Shown one piece after another: positions 12,568 through 23,984 of a stretch of DNA of 64,000 nt. Positions within the stretch are counted from its first letter, which is position 1; each line of letters starts with the position of its first letter. The DNA comes from Phallusia mammillata (Eukaryota; Chordata; Ascidiacea; Phlebobranchia; Ascidiidae): NCBI GenBank assembly GCA_003260075.1, contig QLIY01000451.1, forward strand, positions 62,623 to 126,622. Reading direction: 5' to 3'. The notes beneath the pieces are model-generated. The model did not search any database, was not told where the DNA came from, and worked only from the letters and a program-made list of their open reading frames with translations. The translations under genes and the position numbers were made by a program.

Positions 12568-15500
12568 ATGATTGAACTTTCAAGCTCAGAAAGTCCAGAA
12601 GCTTTTAAGGTTTTGTTTGCCTGCAATGATTGTAATGTTCCTGTAAAATTTTGCAAACAAACAGGTATACAAAATTTGTTACTCTTTTTTGAGTTGTTAT
12701 TTAAAAACAAAGGCATAATATTCATTTACTGGCATAATATGCTGACATTAAAGATTTAATAACACTGCTTAGTGCTTACTGCGTACATACTGGCTATAAG
12801 TGATCAAAATATAAATTTAATTCATGTATAACTTCTCATGGAATGTGGTAGGCCTATGTTTAGAAAGTCGGATTAGTAGTGCATGCACCATATTTATATT
12901 AAGTACTTAACCATATTATAAGGACATTTTTGTGTTAAACATGCTTACTACTTTACAGGAGATAATTTATCTGCCACTCTTCCTGATGGTGTTGTGTTGA
13001 CATCATCTAACAGCATTGTCAGGTTGATAATTACACTTTTTGAGTTGATTTTTTATCAATGACTTTACATACTTAACCTCACTGACTTAACATTTAGGTA
13101 TATTTACGAAACTGCAAACAACAAGGCACTATCAGTTGAAGAACTTGCTTTTTTGGAGTGGGAGTCATTATGTCTACGAGGCTTTGTTGCTAATTTGGTC
13201 AGCAACAACAAGACAGTTGAACAAGATAAAGAATTTTCTAATCTCTTGTCTATGCTGGAAGACTATTTAAGCAGATCAAGCGTATCAAAAGTAAAATTAC
13301 AATTTTTCTTGTAGTGCTGAAAACAAACTTTGGCCTGACCTGTGGTTCAAATGATTTTTTAATATTCTGTGGCTTATATTTTGTACAAAATAAGTAGGTG
13401 TTTAAAACCAAACCTACATTTAATCAACAATATAAGAGTGAGTTTATTGTAAAAAGTATTAAACGAAGAGAAAACACTTTGTTCTAAACATTTCAGAGCA
13501 AGGTTGTGAGTTGTGTTGTTCTCTGCACATTGTACTCTGCTGTGAATGAATTGCCAAAGATAAATTCCAAGCTTGTTCATGTTTCAAACTGGCTTGAAAA
13601 TTTCAAGAACTTGCCTTGTTTTTCAAAGGCGCTAAAAGATGTCACTGGAGAAAAAAAGTTTAAGGTGGAGTATAATAAAAATATGTATTTTGTTTAAGTC
13701 CTAAAGTATTTTGTTTTTAATTAATCTTTGTCAAATGATTTTTTTGCATAGAATTACTACATTTCTCTTGCAAAGTCGATTGGGAAACCAGACTGGTTGC
13801 CTTTACCACCAGCAAAAATAATTGAGAGCACTGAACAGGATGTAAGTTTGTTTTGCATTTCTGTTTGATTAATTGTTTTTTAACATGTGCAGCAGAAATA
13901 GCCTAGTGTCTGACAGATGCTGAAAAAGATCTTCCAAAACATATCTACGCATACTTGTTTAATTTGCAACAACGACAAAAATTGTAAATTTCATATTGTG
14001 TAACATTTGTCAATATTGCTATGATAATAAAAGTCAAACATTTATTAGACCCAGGATAAAATTGGTGATGAAGAAATAAAACTGGCCTCGCAAGCATGGT
14101 CATCAGTGAATCAGACCCTAAAACCCAAAGACAGGGTACATCCAATGTAAGTCATAAATATACAGTATACTTATTTTTTAAATTGTAAATTTAAAATTTT
14201 ACCCAATTAGACAAAGTTCCAGTGTTGGCTGTAGTAACTTATTTTTTTTAAATGGATGTTTTTAACATTTTTGCACATGTAGTTATGTAGTTTAAAATTT
14301 TGTGACCTTCTAAATAATAAGTGTACACTTGTGCATTTTACAGACTACCAGTACAGGGTGAGAAAAACGTTTTGATAACAAGTGCCTTGCCGTATGTTAA
14401 TAATGTTCCCCATCTTGGCAACATTATCGGGTGTGTGTTAAGTGCTGATGTTTACTCAAGGTAAGATATGTATTGTTTATTTTGTTTATAGTTAGTTTTT
14501 GTGTGTAGCAACTAGTACAGAAAAAACAAACAATAAAAAATGCCATACTGTTTTTCTATACACAGATATTGTCGTCTTCGTCAGTGGAACACGTTGTACA
14601 TATGTGGAACAGATGAGTATGGGACAGCCACAGAGACCAAAGCTGCCCAGGAGCGGGTAACACCTCAAGAGGTTGGTTCGTTTGGTTCATAAAAATAAAT
14701 CTATAGTTGATGGTAATTTTGTAATCAAAAACAGGGAACTATTTGTGTGGTCAGGCAATAATGTTAATTTGCATTTGTTTGTATAGATTTGTAATAAATA
14801 CAACAAACTGCACCAAGAGGTTTACTCCTGGTTTAATGTGGACTTTGATTACTTTGGAAGGACAACAACGTCACAACAAACTGCGTAAGTAAACATAAAA
14901 AGCTTAAACAAAAATCTTCCATTGTTGTTTCTTTTATCAAAAAAGTATCTTATTTAAAACCTAACATGACAATTTACTGCTCAATACAATGAAATTCATC
15001 CGTAGAACGAACCCTTTCTTTCAAATGCATTTGAGTAAACTTAAAACTTTGTAAATTGACCAGTGTGATAGGCATTACAGAATTACTATTCTACTTGGTG
15101 ATGATTTAGAAAATCAGCCTTTCTATTTAATTTTGTTCACAACCAGATTCACTGTTTGGTTGTACCTTAATATTTTGTCTTTTAAACAGTGGTATGGCAG
15201 CCTAGTGAAACTGACTTTAGCGCAGTTAAACCTATTCCATTGTTGTATGCTTGCAGTATTGCACAGGACATTTTCTGGCAACTATACAATAACAAGCATT
15301 TGATTCAACAAACTGTTGAACAACTGTATTGTGGGAAATGTTCCAGGTTTCTTGCAGACAGGTAACAGTGTTATGTTGTTTGGAAAAGCGATTTTATCAC
15401 CAGCTCTGCAAAGTAATTTCCCATTTATGGTGCATATTGCTGTTTGCATTATTGGGTGTGTTAACCTAGAATTTTTTTGCACAATACTTAAAACATTTTG

Positions 15501-18500
15501 TAATCTTGTAGGTTTGTTGAAGGAGTTTGTCCACTGTGTAACTACAATGATGCCCGGGGTGACCAGTGTGACAAATGTGGCAAACTGATTAATGCTGTAG
15601 AACTAAAGGTTACTATTTTTTGTCAATTTCTGATGCTCTAATATGCACAAGAACTTTTTTTAGCAACCAAGATGCAAGATGTGCACAGAAACCCCAGTGG
15701 TAAAGAACTCAGAACATCTTTTTGTGGACCTTTCCCAGGTACGTACCTTAATTCTGATTGTAAATTTTATTTGCAATTTAAGTAGATTGTTAAAAATGGT
15801 CCTACACGATTAACACACTGCATAATGCTGCACAGTGCTACATCATAATGCACGTATAATGAACAGAAATAAACTTATTGCAAAAATGTTTATTACCACC
15901 AATATCAGAGATCAGGCTTGTTTAAATCCCACTTGCATGTGTAAGACTTACTTCTAAAGTTTCTTATCGGTCAGTTGTTCTAATGTCTTTGTTATTTGGC
16001 TAAGAACTTAAAAGCTTGTTTCTCAACTTCATTATGAAACTGCCTTACAGTCATTTACAATTTTGTTTTTTCTAGCTTGAGCCGAAGTTAAGGACTGCCC
16101 TTGAGACTTCCTATCAAGGTCAGGGGTGGTCAAACAATGCCAAGACAATTACTGAGACATGGTTGAGAGATGGAATTAAACCAAGGTGTATCACTCGTGA
16201 CCTAAAATGGGGAACTCCTGTGCCACTAGAAGGTTTTACTGACAAGGCAAGTGGTCTTTTATAACTGTAGAAGGTAAATATGTACACATCTTTGTGTGTT
16301 GTTTTTATGACTTTTAGCTGCTTAGGGTCTTGGTTTGCTAAATGTAATGATAGGTAATTCTTTACTTATTGTTCACTGTTAGATCATAGCTATGATTGAG
16401 TTTTTGTTATTTGTTTTTAAACGATTCCAAATTCATATTGCTTATCAAGCTGCTGTGACTGTGTTGTATTATATTTTTACTGTACAGTCCCCATAACAGC
16501 TTGCTTTTTTGCCTATTTTTTCAAAACATGTCTCCTTTTGTTAGAAGTAGTATTAAAAAAAACTTTTCACCAAATTGCTGCACTATATTTTGGAAAACCT
16601 ATTACTAGTATTGTGAGCATTCAATATTTTATGTGTTTTTTTTTCTGTTGTAGGTTTTTTATGTTTGGTTTGATGCACCAATTGGTTACATATCAATTAC
16701 TGCAAACTATACTGAAGACTGGGAAAAATGGTGGAAAAACCCAAAGGTAGATCACATATAGATTGGTTGTTAAACAGTTTAAAATGTTTTAACTTTCAAA
16801 AATGTACCACCAACATAACCATGAAACTTCAATGCAAAGAAACTTTTTTGGCGAAGCAATAGTTATGCCAAATACTGGTAATGAAAGGCCTGTTGCAGAC
16901 CACATTTAGTTTATTCTTGTATGTGATTTCAGAATGTTGAACTTTTCAATTTCATGGCAAAAGACAACGTTCCATTTCACAGTGTTGTATTTCCATGCTG
17001 TCTGTTGGGCACAAGTGATGATTACACAATTGTAAATCATCTCAATGCCACAGGTTCATGCTTTTGCTGGTCTGTTTTATATAATCTTATAGGCTGCTAA
17101 TGATTTACTTTCCTTACAGAATATCTTAATTATGAGGATACAAAGTTTTCAAAGAGTCGCGGAATTGGAGTATTTGGTGACCAGGCTGGATCTACAGCAA
17201 TAGGTGGGTTTCGATTAATAACCTCGATTTTTTTCTTTTGTGAATTTAAACAGATAAACAACAACTTTATACCTTTATTCACGTCTGTGCATAGAACCGA
17301 CCAAGTGAATACATTAAAAGTATGTAACTTCGATTATTGTCAAGTTGTAATTAAGGATGGGCCATAACTACAAATGGCCAGGTTGGTCGAACACTTTTTT
17401 TAATGCTGTGGTGAGTTTGCGCAACTGGTCGGCTGAGCACCGAGTATTCAAAACAGCAACGGTCGTTACCGAGTGCGAGTTCTGTCTTGGCTCGACTCGG
17501 TGTTATGAATCTGCAAAAACTGTGCCATAACTCAATTAACGTCTGTTTCCTTTGTTTGTTATCTGTAGACTCTGACATTTGGAGATTCTACTTGTTGTAT
17601 ATGAGACCAGAGGGGCAGGACACGCAATTCAGTTGGAGTGATTTCATGACAAAGAATAACTCAGAACTGCTCAATAACCTGGGAAACTTCATCAACAGGT
17701 CAGTAAACAACGAAGTCCCTATTCAGTCACTGCACTTAGTTTATTGACAAACCTAAACGTTTCCCATTTGTATATCCAAACCTAATACTTAAACGATGTT
17801 TTTGTTTGTTATTGTATTTTTTATTTACAATTTGTAATTGAACCAGGTCACTAAAATTCGTGAAGAACATGTATGACGGGGAAGTACCAAAATGCAAATT
17901 AACCGACGTTGAGCTTGAACTTATTTGTTGGGTGAACCGTGAAATCAAGGCTTACATTGAGGACATGAAAACCATCAGGTGGAATTTTCTTTTGACGTAA
18001 TTTGTCTTTTCGTATTAAACTAAACATGTTTTTTTTAGATTGCGTGACAATCTGAAGCGAATCCTTACGATCTCAAGACTGGGGAATCAGTATTTGCAAG
18101 AAAACCAACCTTGGAAGGCAATAAAAGGCAATGATGAACAAAAGTAAGGGCTATAGACAGGGTTGCCATCGACTTGAAACCAAAAATAAGGACAACCGAA
18201 AAATTAAATTTTTATGCGAAACAAAACAAACGTTTTTGAACAAATCTGTGCATTTATACGAGCCATGACATAATATTTGCAATATTTTGGCCTGAAACAA
18301 TCTGTTCCAGCAACTCGTTGTTCGTAGAAAATACTAAGTGCATCTCACAACAGGCCGGGTCTAGGTTCACTTCTACATGTAGCAGGGATTTGACTAGTAA
18401 TTGTTGAAAATAAGACAAAATAAGGACTACAGTCAAAAACAAGGACATTTTTTAGAAATAAGGACAATGAACTTTTTCAAGACATAGCCCTTGAAAATAA

Positions 18501-19802
18501 GGACAAATCTTAGAAATAAGGACGGTATGGCAACCCTGGCTATAGATAACAAAGATGCTTTTTAGCGAATATATATTGTTTTATAAAATTGTTAACTGAC
18601 TTTAAAACCTGGAAATAAACGTTTCCCAACTTGTCCTAAAAGTAAGGATTGGTTTAAATATCTGAAAGATTTGCTGGTCTGCTTTATCGTCTTTTCACAT
18701 CTCTTGAAAACTAACACCTGCATTAAATAACAAAACTTGAAGAAAAAAAACGAACTGTGGTCATAATGAAGACAGTGTACGTTTCCACTCCATGCTGCTG
18801 ACTTAACTTGTATCTCTGTTAGTTTTGAACGCTTAATCCATGTGACTTATAAAAAAATGTTATCTATTATCACAGCTACGGTTAACTATGATTGATGACT
18901 TCTTTGTGTTTGTAGAATTCGAGCTGCTACCGTGACGTGTGTGGCCGCCAACTTGTCTTGTCTCTTGTCCATACTCGTTCAACCGTACATGCCTGTCACA
19001 AGCGGGGTTATTCAAGGTCAACTAAATGTACCGCAGTCGGTCAACGTGCTTGTTGATGACGCGAACTTTGTGCAGCTTCTTCCTGTCGGACACAAAATTA
19101 ACGAGGTCTTTTTACTATTTGTGCAAGACTTGCCCTTTTACCAATTTGATTGATATTCAATATATAGTATCAAACTAACCTGTTATTAACTTGGATTTGC
19201 TTTTTAGCCATCCCCACTTTTCCGAAAGCTAGAAGAAAAGGAAATTTTGTCGTACAAAGCTAAGTTTGGAGGGATACAGACGCAACAGAACGGTGAGAAG
19301 AAAGAGGAAGCTGGAGATGCAGGAGAGGTAGAGCAACAGGTTGCTAAACAGGTTTGTGCTTTGTACAACATGCTTGTGTTTATCGTGACGACAACCAGGC
19401 AATATTGAACTCAAATGTAACGAATATTTGTATGTTTATATTTTTCTGAATCCAACAAAGTATTTTCGAAGGATGTATCTTGTAGTTCAGATAAAGATGC
19501 CACGAAGGGTTTGAATTGCTTAAATTAGATCATTTATTCTTGTGGAAGTGCATTTTGTTTGAGCTTTTGATCAAACATTTTTGTTTAAGCTTGTGATTCG
19601 TTAAAATAGGCCTATACTAAAACTGTTGGACTATGACATTGTGCAGGGTGAAATCGTTCGTGATCTAAAGACTAAAAAAGCTGAGAAGTCTGAAATCGAC
19701 AAAGAAGTCGCCAAGCTCCTTGACTTGAAGAAAAGACTAGCTGCTTTGAAGGGGGAGAAATTTGAGACAAAACCAAAAAAGTCAAAGAAGAAGAAAACAT
19801 AA
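12568..19802 (+). CDS. MARS1: Methionyl-tRNA synthetase, cytosolic
   Basis: Twenty-two exons: 12568-12664, 12959-13022, 13098-13290, 13497-13664, 13752-13841, 14049-14146, 14344-14460, 14566-14671, 14787-14884, 15257-15361, 15512-15608, 15664-15738, 16076-16246, 16654-16746, 16933-17053, 17120-17203, 17569-17698, 17847-17978, 18039-18143, 18916-19105, 19208-19351, 19647-19802. The product has about 875 residues, against about 900 in human. It charges tRNA-Met with methionine. Order: divergent GST-like N-terminal domain (exons 1-4), Rossmann core with class I signature [16 protein letters not shown], zinc-knuckle cysteines ([19 protein letters not shown]), [12 protein letters not shown], the KMSKS equivalent KFSKSRG, an anticodon-binding helical domain (NNLGNFINR), and a C-terminal WHEP tRNA-binding helix pair ending in a Lys tail. 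The GST-like domain suggests membership of the multisynthetase complex. Intron 13 is GC-AG. A hAT MITE sits in intron 19. Confidence 0.97.
18158..18538. mobile_element. hAT-type MITE (381 bp) in MARS1 intron 19
   Basis: Termini CAGGGTTGCCATC and TATGGCAACCCTG. Exact 8-bp target duplication GCTATAGA at 18150-18157 and 18539-18546. The ends repeat an AAATAAGGAC-like motif several times inside. No coding capacity on either strand. Confidence 0.92.
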
Positions 19803-19969
19803 TGTTGCAGCAAAATTTATGTCAACTACTGATTGGGTAGAACGAAAAAGAATTCGATTTAGTTCCCTTTTTGAAAGCTAAATATTTTATGATTAGGAAA
19901 TTGGCTTGTGCAGCAGAATAGATAAATAGCAGAAATAGCTGTGGGCTAAAATTTTCAAATCTTAAAAGT

Positions 19970-19975
19970 AATAAA
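19970..19975 (+). promoter_or_regulatory. MARS1 polyadenylation signal
   Basis: The canonical AATAAA stands about 170 bases after the MARS1 stop codon (19800-19802). No other gene on this strand ends nearby, so it most likely sets the MARS1 3' end. Confidence 0.6.
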
Positions 19976-21780
19976 CAATAATCTAAGTTAGAATTTTACC
20001 AATACCCAAATGTATTTTGTTCCTAAAAGACAAGATGGTTTGATTTCGTGGGTGTTTGCACAACAAGAATATGTTCTTTGTCTATTGGTATCTGCAATGT
20101 GTTTTGCACCTCTATTGTGAATTGAATAAATGCGTGCAAGTCGTTGGGGGTAAATGTGATTGAAATTGCGTTTTAATTGCACATAGCAAAACAGAGCTAG
20201 ATTTAATGCACCTGTAACACTAAAGTTTTGGCTTGGTTAAAGATACCGCTTGTGGCTTTCATATCTATACAGATAATAAAACGCATTAGAAGCCAATCGT
20301 TGAAATTGTACTCAAACCTATACACAATATTGAAACGGCGAATGAGTGGTATACTTGTTCCAATTAGTTGCCTTAATATAGGGTGCACAGCGGTTTTTTA
20401 AAACTACTAAAAAAACACTATTCTTAGTTGAAAATGTGAAAGTTTTTATTCGGCACTATTTCGAGTGGCATGTCTGTAAGCAAGTGGGGCTGAACTGCCG
20501 CTCTTTGCCATTTTTAGTGACCGTTTCAGCTAAATCGTGATACGGAACTGTAAGCTGCATAATGCTAGTTGAAAAATATTAGTACAGTCTACATGGGTTT
20601 AGCTACTCTATTGGCAAATAGATTTTGAACGCGAATCGTATTAAAACTCAGGGAGTGAGAAAATTGCCTTGCCTTTCTTAGATTGTAACCAAAAACCGCA
20701 CGGACGATAGAGTAAATTTAGAGTGAACTCAGTAAAACAATGAATATACTCAGCAGCTTATAGGTTTATCTTACCTATAATCGATTTATTACGGTGCTTC
20801 AGTTTTTCTGCCACTTCTTAGTAATATCGTTATTCGTTACAAAGGGCATCAAAATCCGCTGTCTGTAGGGTACAAATTTGGCTCAATGAGTCGTGTAGCC
20901 TAAACCACTTTTAGTTTATTTTGTGTAAAATTTGCACTAATTTTGCGACTGGCTGGAGTTGCTTTTTCGTAAGTGAATTTCCCTTGGAACAGTCATAGTA
21001 CACCAGGCCTATTAAAGGCGTTGTACCGAATGTTTTCTTGAAACAAGTTTGAACCCCTGTTACAGTGGTGGGATTCAATTTTTTTGTCAGCCGGTTCTAT
21101 CACAAAAGTCATATTTTTCAGCCGGTTCTGTTACAAAAAGTCCATTGACAGTAACCAGTAATGCTAACCGGTTCGCTGATCTCATAAAATTTCGGAGCTA
21201 AAAAGTTGCACTGCGACTATTTATTTTACACGTGTGGAAGGCATGGCGCAATGCGCACCGAAATGAAACTAGGCGGGTCCCGCGAAAATATTGCTAGAAT
21301 GATTGTTGTTAACCTGTCCTATAGTGTTCGTATGGTAGTTCTTTAGGAGTTTTAAACAGAATTTAAATGACGTATTGTACATTACAAACACCCTAGGCCT
21401 AGAAATTCAGGCTTGTACCGGTACCGGTATTCGGACGAAATAATATTGAAAGACAAAAACATGAATCGATGTCAATTTGAAAGCATAAAACACGTTGAGC
21501 GAAAAATAATCGTTCTTTTGTGTCTTCCATACTCCAAGGTAGGTCGTGAGTTATATCCTTTTTAATCTGTCTTTCACACACGTTACGAACTTTAATACAT
21601 GCGTGCAGTCCTTTAATTACTTTGGATTGTTTCTTTTTATTTAAAACCTAATTAAAAACAGTTAGATTTAGGTTGATATAATGGTTTCGAAGCGAAGCGT
21701 TTTTGTGTGTTTAATTATTCTCCTTTTATTTCAGTTACAACGTCTTTAAACCTAGTTTGGTAATCCTTACGCACTTCGAG
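19976..21780. other. Spacer between MARS1 and RPLP0
   Basis: No supported coding exon. At 21064 a hAT-like terminus CAGTGGTGGGATTCAA begins, followed by AGCCGGTTCT repeats, but no matching right end was found. A pyrimidine-rich stretch CTTTTGTGTCTTCC near 21515, ending in a good donor (AAG|GTAGGT at about 21538/21539), could be a 5'-TOP first exon of RPLP0 joined to the acceptor TTTCAG at 21729-21734. That exon is inference. Confidence 0.45.
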
Positions 21781-23984
21781 ATGCCTAGGGAAGACAGGAA
21801 AACTTGGAAGGCTCAATACTTTATTAAAATAGTGGTAAGTGGGAAATACATTGTTTGTCAATATCAAATCTTTGAAATCCTAATACAAACCCCTTATACC
21901 GTGGAACTTTATGCAATGTTAATGTTCTACCATGTCGAGGGGTAAAAGCAAATATTATTCTGATCTAAAACTCATGTTCACTTGTGTGAATGATGAATCC
22001 TGTCTGTCAGAACAGTTATTTGGTTTGAAATTTTTTGAGTTAGAAAATTATCGATGTACTAGTTTCTATTAGCAGTACACCTGTAGTAAGCTTGTGGTTA
22101 GATTAAACATCAACTAACAGTAACATTCTTTTATCAGTTGCCAAAACTTATATTGAGGTATGCTTGTTTGGTTGCAGGAACTTTTGGATGAATATCCAAA
22201 GTGCCTGATTGTCGGGGCAGACAATGTGAGCTCAAAGCAGATGCAACAGATCCGTGCGTCAATGAGAGACAAAGCTGTGATCTTGATGGGCAAGAACACC
22301 ATGATGAGGAAGGCCATTAAGGGTCACTTGAACAACAATCCTGATTTGGAAAAGTGTGTGCACTGTGTGCTTTAACATGATAAAAGTAATACTGTGATAA
22401 CACATTTGTGGAGACTAGCTTATTTTGCTCTTTTGAGCTGAAAGAATAAAACCTAGCCCTATGCATGCAACTTTTTTGACTTGTAAAATACTGTTGTTAA
22501 GGTTGCTTCCCCACATCAAAGGTAACATTGGGTTGGTCTTTACCAAGGAAGATCTGATCGAAGTTCGTGACCTTTTGCTTGCAAACAAGGTTAGTATTTT
22601 GTAACCTTTTACAGTATGCTACACTCAGGTTATGATGATGTTCAACTGCACAGATGTAACCCACATCGCACCAGCCGCTAGAAATAGCAGAACCCACTGG
22701 TGTGTGGACGGGCATATGATATCAAAATGTTCATAGAACTGTCTGAGCCTAAAGCATTTAAGTTTGTTCTGTTCTAAAGAAATATCGTGTTGCACTCAGG
22801 TTTAAAGTTAACTACCGTTGTTTTTAAATAGGTTGCAGCTCCTGCTAAAGCTAATGCAATTGCTCCCAATGATGTTATCGTCCCTGCCCAAAACACCGGG
22901 CTTGGGCCTGAGAAGACTTCTTTCTTCCAGGCTTTGGCTATTCCAACCAAGATTTCTAGAGGAACCATTGAAATCATTGTATGTTGAAGGCTTGTTTTGA
23001 AACAATTTCTGTATTCATTTTTCTAATTGCTGAAACCGCTGATATCGGGTTTAGCATTCGCAAAGATGATAAAGTACTGTAAATGATTACCAAGCCACGC
23101 TTAGATGGGTTTTAAGTGTGGAAGTTCATTGTACAACATTTTTTTTAATTTAATTATCTTTCTATTTCTATTCACAACCATATGTTTTCTAAAAAAGCTG
23201 ATTTTTTTAGAGCAATGTTCATCTGATCAAACCAGGTGACAAGGTCGGTGCATCTGATGCTACTCTTCTGAACATGTTGAAGATCTATCCATTCTCATAT
23301 GGATTGGAACTGGAACAAGGTAAGCTTGCAACTATTTTGTTTTGACCAGCTTCATAAAAACAGTGAATCTCATTAAACAAAAAAAATCTCCATTACAACA
23401 GTTTACGATTCCGGAACCTGCTTCAGCCCAGAAATCCTAGACATCACAGATGATGACATCCGCAAGAAGTTCTTGGATGGTGTAAGAAATGTGGCTTCAG
23501 TGTGTCTCAGCATCGGCTATCCAACTGTTGCTTCTGTGCCTCATTCCATCATTAATGGTTTCAAGAACCTATTGGCGGTTGCTGCTGAAACGGAAATTAC
23601 TTTCCCTGAAGCTGAAAAGGTAATAAAGTGAATATAATTGCGGTGTTTAATTTATTAACCTCTTTTACCGTGGCGCCTTCTGCTTTGTGGAGGTCCTACC
23701 ATGTCGAGGGGTGAGAGCGAATATGAATCTGATCTAAAACTCATGTTCACTTGTGTGAATGATGAATCCTGTCTGTCTGAACATTACCATTACAGTATAA
23801 TAATGCTTACATAAAACTTTAATAACTGGTATTCTTTCAGATGAAAGCTTACCTTGCCGATCCCTCTGCATTTGCAAGTGCAGCACCAGTTGCTGCTGCG
23901 GAGGAAACCAAAGAGGAAGAAAAGCCGAAAGAGGAATCTGAGGAAGAGTCTGATGATGACATGGGTTTTGGTCTCTTTGACTAA
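21781..23984 (+). CDS. RPLP0: Large-subunit ribosomal stalk protein P0 (uL10)
   Basis: Seven coding exons: 21781-21834, 22178-22353, 22502-22589, 22832-22978, 23211-23319, 23402-23619, 23841-23984, giving about 312 residues, the normal P0 length. P0 binds the GTPase-associated centre of 28S rRNA and carries the P1/P2 dimers that recruit elongation factors. Visible marks are [14 protein letters not shown] at the start, [38 protein letters not shown], the Ala/Glu/Lys hinge, and the conserved stalk tail [11 protein letters not shown] that binds translation factors. Introns 1, 4 and 6 each hold an H/ACA-like snoRNA, and intron 3 a further candidate, as is usual for ribosomal protein host genes. 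Codon choice is less AT-rich than neighbours, as expected for high expression. Confidence 0.98.
21893..22017 (+). ncRNA. H/ACA snoRNA candidate, copy 1 (RPLP0 intron 1)
   Basis: About 125 nt. Hairpin 1 is closed by CGTGG/CCATG with a large internal loop. The hinge holds an ANANNA box (ATATTA). Hairpin 2 has a 7-bp base TTCTGAT/GTCAGAA and an upper stem TCAT-TTCAC...GTGAA-ATGA with loop TTGT. It ends in an ACA box at 22012-22014, three bases before the inferred 3' end. A near-identical copy lies in intron 6, which shows the sequence is kept for itself and not for splicing. The target uridine is unknown to me. Confidence 0.75.
22630..22800 (+). ncRNA. Possible snoRNA in RPLP0 intron 3
   Basis: A strong hairpin near 22666-22705 has stem CACCAG/CTGGTG, an asymmetric internal loop and the cap GCTA-GAAA-TAGC. 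It is followed by ATATGA, which fits an H box, and a second weaker hairpin TAGAAC...GTTCTA. No proper ACA box is found (only an ATA). Alternatively ATGATGA near 22635 and CTGA near 22743 could be C and D boxes closed by AGGT/GCCT. The two readings conflict, so only a structured RNA is suggested. Confidence 0.35.
23010..23141 (+). ncRNA. H/ACA snoRNA candidate (RPLP0 intron 4)
   Basis: Hairpin 1 pairs GCT-AAACC with GGTTT-AGC (one bulged G) from 23029. The H box AGATGA is at 23064-23069. Hairpin 2 has outer stem GTAC/GTAC and AATGA/TCATT, then a pocket, then a 9-bp upper stem CCACGCTTA/TAAGTGTGG. The ACA box at 23136-23138 is exactly three bases before the predicted end. Unrelated in sequence to the intron 1/6 pair. 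The 5' limit is approximate. Confidence 0.75.
23662..23786 (+). ncRNA. H/ACA snoRNA candidate, copy 2 (RPLP0 intron 6)
   Basis: Close copy of the intron 1 RNA. The stretch from CTACCATGTCGAGGGG through TGAATGATGAATCCTGTCTG is nearly unchanged. Hairpin 1 keeps CGTGG/CCATG. The H box is ATATGA and the ACA box lies at 23781-23783. Differences fall mostly in the first hairpin loop and the base of hairpin 2, where one pair is lost (GTCAG in copy 1, GTCTG here). Confidence 0.75.
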
